NCBI RefSeq assembly: GCF_020382885.2
Contig: NC_058506.1
Span: 5,270,001 to 5,334,000, forward strand
Direction of reading: 5' to 3'
Source: Scatophagus argus
Taxonomy: Eukaryota; Chordata; Actinopteri; Scatophagidae
Length of the DNA stretch: 64,000 nt
Below, piece after piece: positions 15,050-26,300 of this stretch; the stretch's first letter is position 1; every line of letters begins with the position of its first letter. Both the position numbers and the translations under genes were made by a program. Below the pieces are notes generated by a model, which searched no databases, was not told the origin of the DNA, and was given only the letters and a program-made list of their open reading frames with translations.

Positions 15050-18000
15050 ATGGCGGGCAAAGGGACAGTTTGTTCAGCTGGACGGAGCCAGCTCCAGGAC
15101 TCCTCGGACTCGGACTCGGAGGCGGAGGGGGGAACCGCTCAGGTGTCCGCCGGCACCGGACCGTCCGCCGCCCCTTTCCACAGCACACAGGTCATCCACA
15201 GCGGCCACTTCATGGTGTCGTCGCCCCACAGCGACTCGGCGCCGCGCAGGAGGAAAAGCGGCGGCTCTCTCACATATTATGACTTTGACACTGTGAACAG
15301 GACGTGGTGCCAGACGTACCGATACGGCCCGCTCAGCTCCGGCAGCCTGAGCATCGACCCCACTCTGACCCGCCTGTTTGACTGCATGTCCCTGGCCTAC
15401 AGGTGGGTCCCTATTAAACTAGAACCACCCTTTGAAATCCACTTTTATCCCCTGCAGTTCAGGCTAGCCCACTTTTTTCATGTACATAAATACATTATTT
15501 AATGAGGTATTTTGGAGCTTTCACGCGTGTTTTTCATGTTAAAGTTCTCAAATGAAACAGTGCCCAAAGTATTAAAAAGCACATTCATTTGAAGAATGAA
15601 CCTGCAGGACATATTTAATATTCCCCCCTCGCTACTTCAGAATTTACGTAATGTTTCATGAGCCTGCACATAAAAATATCTGTTGAGGTTTCTCTTTTGA
15701 AACTGAGGGTTGAGTTGTAATGTGTTTGGATGTGTTGGAAGAGGGATTTTGCAGTCTCTTGTGCAACAGTTTGGAAAGTCTTCACTGAAAACTGGACTTT
15801 GATTCTAGTTGGCAGCACTGGAGAGGTTACAGTGTAACAGAGGGAAAGAAGAGAAGATCCTGAAATGATGCCAGATGCTTATTTGTATATATATATATAT
15901 TTTTTAATAAAGTGTCTTCACACCATGCTTATTTTAGGACAGTGTTACATACATCCGTTTTTGCCTTTTAGCTTTATCCTCCTCATGTTTAAGTGAGCAA
16001 TGTGTTTTGTCTGAGTGATTCAAACTTGTTCCTGCAGCGACTGAGAAAATAAAAATTTAGTCCTGCTTTAACAACTTGTACACAAGGGTAGTCAGCAACC
16101 TTTAGTCTGAAGAAAACATTTTTTCTACCAGTGACTGTTTGGCACTTTATTTTTTTAAAATTTTATTTTTCTTTTTAGCTTGATGATAGTTGTGCAATAA
16201 ACCCTGAGCCAGAGCTGGTAACCGGTACAACAAAGCCACAAATTTGTTATGAAGAGCTTTATCATTAACCAGACTGGTGTTAATTGATTCTTCTCCAAAT
16301 AGTTTTTTTTTTTCTTTTTCTCAGTAATATGCTGCCTCTGCTGTTTTTGAGTGTGTGACATGCAGCGATGTTACTCCATTAAAAGCATGTTCCAAGTGAC
16401 CCCCTTCTGGCCTCCTAGCAACTCTCTGAGCACCTCACATTAGGGGGCCTCTCCTCAGCTCGCAGCAGCCTGAGGGACAGCCTGACACTGCACTGGTGAA
16501 TAAACAGATTGAGACCTATTAGTCAAAATCGGGACAGATATCTAACAGGGGGGAGATGGTGACTTTTTTTTTTTTTTCCACTGTGTCCATTTTCTTCTGA
16601 AGATCATCTACCCGTACTTGTCCCTCTTTCATTTCAAGAGAGGGGAAAAAACGAAGCAGCACATTGAACGCTACACATTTTCCATTAACAAAACTATGAT
16701 TGTGGCTTTTTTTTTTCTTTTCCTTTTTTTTGCAGCGGTAAGATAGTCTCTCCCAAGTGGAAGTCTTTTAAGGGTCTGCGGCTGCTGTGGAGAGATAAGA
16801 TCCGTCTGAACAATGCGATCTGGAGAGCTTGGTTTATTCAGTGTGAGTCCACCGCTCTTCACCTCCTCTCTCTGCTGCCTCCATATTCTTTTACATCTCT
16901 CCATTAACAATGAAGAGGGACATTACTGCCAAAATGCAACAGAACTCAGACAAGACATGAAAAGAGAAGGACAACTAAGTGACAGAACAGAAGTGAGGAT
17001 CTGAACAGGACTATACCTTTTTTCACTCGCTGCGTTCATTCATGTAAACAGTAAATGTTATATATGTTCTCTATTCAAACAGATGTTACTCTGTTGATTT
17101 TGTTGCTGTGTACTTGCTGTGTTTAGATGTGGAGAAGAGAAAGAACCCAGTGTGTGGGTTTGTCACACCGCTGGAAGGCTCAGAGGCCGATTCTCACCGA
17201 AAGCCTGAAGTAAGTGATCAGTGATATTTTTAATGATCAGGTTGTTGAAGTGAAAGCTGCTTTAACTACTACTAAAGGAAGTGTTGACCCAAAAATGAAA
17301 ATTCAGTCATTATCTACTCAGCCCTATGCCAATGGAAAGTAGGGTGCAGTTTCTGAGTCCACAAAACCTTTCTTGAGTTTCACAGCAAAACAGCATGACA
17401 GCAATCTCCTAAACAACTGAAGAGGCTTTAGACTTGTTTAGCCGAAATCTAAAAGCTAAAAGCTAAACCCATGAGCACACGTGTGCTCCTGGACAAAATG
17501 CAAGCTTCCCCTTACCAGGTAAAGGTAAACTTTAAAATCGTCTAGTGGTGCATGCATGCATGTTTAAGCTTGTGTACCCATTTCAGACAGGGTGCATGCT
17601 GTTGCATTTAGCTTAGTGGATGAGCTGTATGGAGCCATTTTATGGGGTTTTTTGGAACTGTTTAAAAGAAGTCCCCAGCTGCTTCAGTTGTTTATGAGAT
17701 TGCTGCAACATTGTTTTTCTGTTAATTTCCAGAATTGTTTTGTGGATTCAGAAACTTCACCTGACTTTCCCTCTGCATAGCAGTGAGTAAGTAATGACTG
17801 AAATTGCGTGAATTGTTCCTTTAATAAAACATGCATGTGTGCGGTTATGAGTTTTGATAATCACTGATGGCATTGGGCATGTGTGTAGTTTCCTCTGTAC
17901 AGAAAGTTAATATTTCTGTATCATGTTAACAGGCAATCGTATTAGAGGGCAGCTACTGGAAGCGGAGGATTGAAGTGGTGATCAAGGAGTATCACAAGTG

Positions 18001-20344
18001 GAGGATTTACTATAAAAAGAGGGTGAGAGCTCATTTTATTTAATCTCTTGTAATTTTTTAAACTGATGTGAAATCTTGTAGAAATATTCATGGTTTCCAG
18101 AGGATATACCTTAACTGTTTTTTGGAGATTCCTTGAATTTTCCTCTAGGCTGACATTTTTGGTTATGACTGACATATCTTCACATAAGAGAGTAGATAAT
18201 AAGATTAGATAATCCTGTATTCATCCCCACAGTGCAGTTTCAAGTATTGCAGCATCTCAGGGCAGAATAAGTACAGGAGTGAACAAGTGGCAAAAAATAA
18301 AAAAATAGGATAATAACTATGATATATTAAATACTAAAAACAAAATCTACAATAAAAAGAAAACATACAAACATGCATGCAAGTAAGCTATAGTGTATTA
18401 AACACTAAAAACAAAATATGCACACACTGTATATGTCCAAGAGGAGTGCAGTGCTGTCCCAAAGTGGATAGTGTTATAGTGCAGTATACAGTGAAAGAGG
18501 CTATGGCAGGGGGCGTCTGACAGTCTGCTGCTGATGATGTCAGTCTGTAGTCTCCACTGCTGTTAAACACTCTGACTGCACTGGACACAAATGAGCGTGT
18601 AAAGCACTCTGTCCCGCTCTTGGGTGGTGTGAGTGTGTGGCTCATAACTGGATGGGTAATTGCAAAATTGGTGACATATATTCCGTAAAGGATAAATTCG
18701 GATTACTTTGGACATCCCCAGTGTTCCAGTAGCATCAGCAGCAATTTAAAGTTTCCACTCATCCTAACAATATGTATACACAGATGACCAGATGGTGTAT
18801 CCTACTGACTTTGGTGATCGCCTGACTTTTTTTCTGTTGGCTGCCATTACATCTAGTACAGATATACGTGGTCCTCTCAAGATGAATTTTTATAACATTG
18901 GTGATTTGCAGCACCAGTGTCAGGTTAAAATTCTGAATTGCAAATGTTTGCATGCAAAATCACTATGGTATGCTGGTGAGCATGGTGAATGTTATACCTG
19001 CTGCTCACATGGCTGTAGACTTTATTTCAAAATCAGACTTCTCTTTTTGTCTTTTGCAGCTTCAGAAAAAGAAGGATGATATTCTATCAATGCTACAAGA
19101 GGTATGACACAAGTCCTGCTTTTATATTATTCAGTTGTCTGTCCCTCTGTAAATTTTGGAATATCACTAACAACTAATGATACTGACCCAAAAAACTGAA
19201 GTTGGCCAATTTATCCAGACTTCAGTGTGAGTGTCGGTGACCTGCTAACATTGCTTACTTTTCAATGCATGTGGAGCGCAACATATGATCATCAAAGTCC
19301 CCAAAGCAGCTATTTTTAGCACATAGATTTAGTTTCCCACAGTTAACTAAAAAGATGAAGAGAACATCAAAAAAGCGGAAGAAAATGTGCAAAACAGCTT
19401 GCGTCATGGCCTGGCATTTGTAGGCAATTGACACATGCTGATTGCTAACAGTGACAATACCTTTAAAATACCCCCTAGGCTTTATCTTTATTCAAGTGAA
19501 TAAGCTGCAGAATTTAATGTCATTCAATCAAATCTGACCTACCTCTCCTTTGTGAAAGTTGAGCAGCAGAGGGGCAGCGAGTGTGACAGTGACGTCAAGG
19601 TGGCACAAACAAACAAAAGACGATGTGAGAAAGAGGAGAGACAGCAGAGAGGAACAACAAGAGGGAGGGACCCTTGGGAAGCATCTCCTACATGATAGTA
19701 TTCACATGAGAATGCGACAAGTGCGACAGCCCTCAGTGCCACTGTGTCACCCCACAAAATCCCTCTTTCACCTTCGGCATCACGGTTCCTTTGCTTTTAG
19801 TCGCTCTTAGATTTACTGTGTTATTGGAACTCCATGTTTTACCTGAGGTCAAACTTAGGACCGCTGCAAAGATAATATCACTGTGTCTGTTGCTCAGACT
19901 GTATTGTACGGCACATCAAAGGGCACATATCAGCATGCAGTTGACAGGTCAAAGATCCCTAAACAAGGTTTTTATGTTTCATGGCTCGAAAGTGTTATCT
20001 CGCCTCTCTCTGAACAAATTACATGCAGCGCCTGGAAAAAACACCTCAGTAACATTAGTGTTTATGTCATAAACTTTATAATAGCTTTCAACTCTCAAAG
20101 CCCCAATCAAAATTTGAATTGACTATATAAATTTGCCTCCAACCCCATACTCATAAAGTCTTAAACAATCTGATTTGTATAGAGAAAGTGTCTTTATCTG
20201 TTTTCACCAGACATCATATCCAAGGGATTTTTTTTTTTTTACATACTAATCTGTCAGCCTTCACATTAAAACTTAACTTAACTTTGAAACTGAAACAAAG
20301 TCATGCCAACTTACCAAATGAAGTCATCTATAATATTATTACTG

Positions 20345-20384
<40 letters not shown>

Positions 20385-23300
20385 CAGTAATAGGAATGTG
20401 ATCTGCTAAATCTATGAGAAGTATTTACTTTGATGTTGCACAGTCCGTTGGACAGTCCAGCTGATTGGCCCAGAAAGACATTCATGTTATCTAGAGAATG
20501 GATCCTACTGATGACCCCCTGACTTTGCATGTAGTACCACCACAATGTAGACGTTTTTGATTCAGAATGAAATGTCTTCACAGTGACTGGATGGGTTGCC
20601 ATGAAATTTGGTAAGCAAAATTCAGGATAAAATAAGTAAGAAATGGTGATCCCCTGACTTTTCTTGGAGCAACATCATGAGGTTAAATTTGTAATTTGTG
20701 CAATACTTTATTTTATGATCACAAATTAGCAAAACTAATGATACTCCCTTCATCTCATCTGTACTGTTTGGTTCTAACTGGCAAATGTTAGCATGTTAAT
20801 ATACTAATCTTACATTGCAAACTTGGTAAATATTACTTGCTAAACAGTTAACGCTTTGCTGGTCTTTTAAAAATGGTGAATGAGAGCGAAGAAACAGCAT
20901 CACAGCATTAAAGGCTCAACCTTTTCTATGGTGCTCACTGCGTACCTTGTTCCAAAATATGTGTTTTCTGCATGATAGGAAGGAGTCTTGCCTAGCTTCT
21001 TTAGGACCAGAAGCCAGTGAGCATCCTTTAGTTTGAGAAACAGCTATTGTGAGCGTATTAGCATGCTAATGTTAGGGTTTGGCTCAAAGCACTGCAGTGC
21101 CTTGAAGAGTCACTAGTGTAGCTTGTACACTAGTCTTGATGTTTGTCCTTGTCCTATATTCAATGTGAGTACAGGAGGACAAAAGGGAGAAGTGTTCATT
21201 CCATATCATTAAATTTAACCTAATCTGCAAATTCTAATTTCTGCATATTTAATTTAATCACATCTCGCTTCACCTCTTTGGATTTTCTCTCATTTCACTT
21301 TAAGATAAATTTAATATTGTGCACCACCTAGTTCTAGAAAACCCCTCAAAAAATGTAAACAATACCCGTCGGAAGTGAGAAATTGCGAGGTGCTCATGTG
21401 CATGTGGACGGAGGCAGCAGCAGTTCGTGTTGGTAGGGGACTTGGCTGCCTGTTTGCTCGCACGTGAGTGTGACTGCCAGAATTAGGTCAGGGACAAAAG
21501 GCTGCTGCTCTTATTGAAATGGTGAGACATGAAAATAAAGAAATGAACAAAGCTGGCATAATGATAACCTGTAAGGGGGTAGTGTTTTTGAACAATATGT
21601 CAAAACTGCTTTTTCATCATGCACTGTACACACTCTCTCTCTCACACACACACATGCATATGCACACAGCAATCTTACCTCATTTCTACTTGTACACTTA
21701 CATTTTGCCCCAAAGACAACAAATCGAAAGGTAAATGAATAAATTATAAGAGGGGATGTCGTGTGCCTAGACGTAATCAAAACAGTTTCCGGCTCAATTT
21801 GGGCTTCCCTATAAATGTAGCTTCAGGTTTTGAAGTGGTGGGTAAAGACAAGAGGATCAGGGTGAAGCAAAGCATCTCGAGCAGAGGGAAAAGACGGCCC
21901 TGGAGCTTAATTTTCTGTGAGTCTTTTAGTAGATTTTAAGGGGAGATTGGGCACTTGCAACAACATGGCATTACATGTTTGGTTGGCTTGTTTTCCACAA
22001 ACTACATGTCATAGAGGAGAAGATGGCACTGTTACATGTGTGTAATTTTGGTTTTATGTAAGTGGGTGCATATTGTTTTGTACTGAATTGGCATTGTTGT
22101 GTTTTTAAGGATAACTGGATTCACTAATTTTGCAACTTTCAGTCCAATTTGTAGCAAGTCCTTTAATGGATGGATCAAGGACTTAATTTGTGTGTTAAAA
22201 TATGATTTGAAATTGTTTTTAAACTGTGCTTAATGTGCTCCAGGGTCAGATCTGCCAGGCCAAGCTGGAGAAATGGTCCAATCAGATGTACCAGGAGCCT
22301 GAGGCTGCGCCAGCAGAGGCCCACATGTTTGACCTGGACTGCCTTCTGTCCGACATCTCCGACACTCTCTTCACCATGACACAAAAGCCATGTCCCTGGG
22401 CCAGTGACCGACATGACAGTGAGTAGTCAGCATTCTGAAATTTTTGTGTGACTTTCTGCTGTGACTTTGCACTGGCCTCAGATCAGTCCCAAATGCAGCA
22501 TTAAGCTGTGTTTGGATGGACGAGTGAAATGCGGGCTGTGTGACATACAGTAATTAAACTATGTCTTTATCATGTGGATGCATCATTTGGCTGAAAATAA
22601 ATTCCTGGGTCTATTTTAATTTCTTTATTTTATGATCAAATAACTGTCAAAACTCATTAGCCTAGCTTTATGTCATGTCTGCCACGAACAGGAGCCTAAA
22701 GGACCAAATTATGGATAGATACAGTACATGCAACTGTATGTATATTATGTTAAGTTGGAACAGTTTTGTTTTTTCCATGAGATATATTTGTATTCTGTGT
22801 TTTTTGTCCATACCTTTCTCATTAGTTTGATATGGACATGTGCTTCCATGCAACAGTCAGGAGGTTTTTTTGGCACATCCACCAAAAAATCTTTAATACT
22901 GAATGATCAAACTGAGCTGATTGTACTGAATGACTGCCACTAGGGCTGCAACTAACAATTATTTTCATCATTGATTAATCTGCCAGTTATTTTCACACTT
23001 TCACAAAACTGTGAAATTCAAACCACAATTTCTGAGCCCTGCGTGACGTCTTCAAACTGCTTCTTTTTCCAGTCAACATTCCAAAACCTACAGACTTCAT
23101 TTACTGTCAGAAAAGCAGCACATCCTTACATTTAAGGAGTTGGAACCATAACTGATTAATCGACTAGTGCTGCAGCTCCAACTGTCATCAACTGGAAAAC
23201 ACACAAATCTTATTTCTGACTCAGATTTAAATGAATAACATGTACGATTTTGTTAATTTGTGATCTTTAGAGGTGGATAGGTGGATTTTTAACTGTTTCC

Positions 23301-26300
23301 ATTTCCAGACTTTATGCTAAGTTAACCTAACTGGCTCCTGACTGTATAGCCTTGTGTTGAATGGACTGATATGAGAAATTATGTTAATGGTTAATGGTTT
23401 TGTCACTCGGTGTGGCTGATGGTCACATGGGTAAACAAGTCAGCCAAAGGAACCCACCCTATAAATAAGGAAATTCTCTATGATGAAAGATAATCTTTCA
23501 TTCTCTTCGTCCTCAGCGTACACAAGCAATGCTGATATAATCCAGCCAGGCCTGACTCCACTGCAACCCAACCTGGATGATTTCATGGATATACCAGGTA
23601 CTCTCTACCACCTGTCTGTCTTTGTGTGAGCTTGTCTGCCGATGGGATCCTCACATGCTGACACAGACTGGCTGCAAATCTAATTTCAAAAATCAATTCT
23701 TTTCTTGATTTTGCTTTAACTGCATCATATCCATCCAGTTTCAACTTAGTTTTTGTCCTGCATAGTTAATTATTCAATGACTGCAGTATACATGTCCTTT
23801 TAGTGTCTGTCTCTGACAGTGCGCAATTCACAAAAAATATGAAATTAAAATAATACATTTTATTATTCAGTTTTTAAATCTGAATTTAAGATTAAATTAC
23901 CTATCACAGATATTTTTTTACATTGCATTTTGATGTGTATTGTTATTCTAAAAATCTGTTTCCAAGTGACACTCATTATATTACTTGGTCCACAGAGTTT
24001 AAAGGGGGGTCAGATCCTGGGTTGAGCCAGGGAAATGGGGAAGTGGAAGAGGATGTATTTAACCACAGCCCCTGGTTCTGGTACCACATATGAGGCTGGG
24101 AGGGGGATGGGTGTGGGGTGTAAAGGGATGGGCTGAGAGATCACGAAACTTCCTTCTCCAAAAACAAGCTCTTGATGACCTCTGTTCAAAGCCCTGAAGA
24201 GGATAATTCTGACAATTACCTCGGAAAGTTAGGAAAGTTGTCCTAATTAGAAAGTTGATTTAATACTAGACAAAGATGCCTGTTCCTGCAAGTAATTATG
24301 ATTATTGATTAAAATGGCTTTAATCCATATTTTCATAGTTAAGTGAATAGGTGTAATCTGAAAGAGATCCCTCATAATGATAATTCCACAGAGAATTAGC
24401 ACCAGGTAGCCTTTTAGTGTCTTTTGTCTCACAGCTTAACTGTTTTGGTTCACTCTCTCTGCTCTAACCAGTGACATTTTCAGCCTCAGCAGGGAACTAT
24501 TTTCAGGAGAAAACATTATAAATCCACTGAATATACCGAAACATTAAGCAGCCCTCCGTTTCCCTCAGGAGGTGGTGGAGACCAAAAACAGAGCAAAAAG
24601 GAGAGTAAATATTATATCTATTTTATAACATGGACACAAACATGACTCCAAATAAATACTAATGTTTTGGTGCAACATATTTAATTCTCTTATTACTGAC
24701 TCCTAAATTCTTTTATAAATTAACTGTATATAAAGATGCCTCAGAGGATGGCTTAAGCCCAGGGATGCTTGCCCTTTCAGAGCAGCAGGATAACTAGGAA
24801 GGCTGTGAGAGCTTGAAGAGCTTCAGGCAGGAGGGAGAAAGCAGGTTGGAGTTCAGATCCTTGCTCAGGGGCACAATGGCTGTGGTTGTTGTGGCCTTTG
24901 TGTTACTTTCAGTGAAGCAATCCGGCAGCCCTGTGGCTACAAGTCAGCCTTTGTAACCCAGAGACAACTTGCTGCCCACTGCTGTAATATGTGTGTGGGT
25001 TTGTGTCTTCTGTCTGTGTGCATGTGTGTGCGTAGCTGTTTGTTCTCACAGTGCTGGCAGGGTCCTCGGGGATCAGCTGTCTGCCTCTCTCATGGTCACA
25101 AGGTTCAGGGAGCTAGTGAGTGTCTGTCAGAGCGACACAGCCATGAGTTTAATTTATGCGCAGTCTACCACTGTGCTTCTCTTCAACATGTTATGCCAAT
25201 ATCTTCTCCATTCTGAGATGAAATCTTTGACATGCTGGTATGTATTTTTGAATTGTGCCATACTTTTGCCCTGTGTTTATAAAGCTTGTATCACGCTGGG
25301 TTCCAAATACTGTATGTGTTCATAATAGGTGTCCTGCTCTTAAAGGCTGAAATAAGTGTTTCATAGACTGAGGCAGAAAGACTAATTTGATATTTGATTC
25401 CTCGACTGTTCAAAAGTTGTTCTGAATGCAGCAATGTAAGTGTAAATAAACTGTTTTAAACCCACAGATGGCAGCTTGCTGCAGTCAGTTGCCAGCGTGG
25501 CTCCAAAAATACGTGACCTGGCAGATATGAAGCAGATACCTTGAACGATCACCTCGTACAGAGATACATTTTGCATGGAGGCTTGTTGCTTGATGTTTTC
25601 AGTCTGTGCTCTTATTCTCTGCTTTGTTGTTTGAATTTGTTGAAGTTGAATTTCTGAAATGAATGAATTTCAAACTAATTTCGTGTCACATTATTTGAGG
25701 TGACAAAAAGTTGCAAACTAAATTCTTTATTAATTGTAAAATTAACTGTCTTTGATTTTTCATCCTCTTTCATTTTTCAGTCCTTCAAAAGCTGAAGCTT
25801 AAGTTATTTCACATGATGTTTATACTGAAAGTATGGACTCAAACGTCAGTCGTTTGTCAGGTACTTCTGGATACATTATCTCATTGGGCTCTGTTAAGTA
25901 AACAACTCATGCAGATGGTCTGGGTTAATCACAATGCCTACTAGGCCTGTTTATGTGCATGTAGTGAGTTAGTTATTGTCAGAACTTTGTATTTATCCCA
26001 CTGTCATGACCAGGTTGGTCCTGAAAAAAGATTTTAATGACAATTTTAAACAGGTAAATAGGAAAGGAAAGAAAAAAGGAGTAGACTGAACTGACGGTAT
26101 GTGTTTGTTGTCAAAGCTTGATTTTTTTAGAATTAACATTAAAATTAAAGATTTAAGATTAACTGTCTGTGTGTGTGTGTGTGTTTGTGTGTATGTGTGT
26201 GTGTGTGGCAGATATCTTTATGAACTACCGGGGACAGCCCACTGAGCAGACTGGTTTTGCTGACTGTGGCTATTTTGAGAGTCCATCCGGCACAGAGTTT

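Larger units (their letters stand above)
19102..22243 (+). other. mlxipl: mlxipl intron 5 (3.1 kb)
   Basis: The largest intron before exon 6. It holds a 56-bp palindrome (20337-20392), a second dispersed repeat (20430-21125) and a short (CT/CA)n run near 21630-21665. No further exon is supported. Confidence 0.6.

Noticed and set aside
25468..25544. Possible extra mlxipl exon after an ACCCACAG acceptor, in phase with exon 7 and ending in a stop
   Set aside because: A short frame with no Mondo-like residues and no nearby poly(A) signal evident. The candidate at 23996 is slightly better supported, and both are weaker than the exon 7 to exon 8 join.
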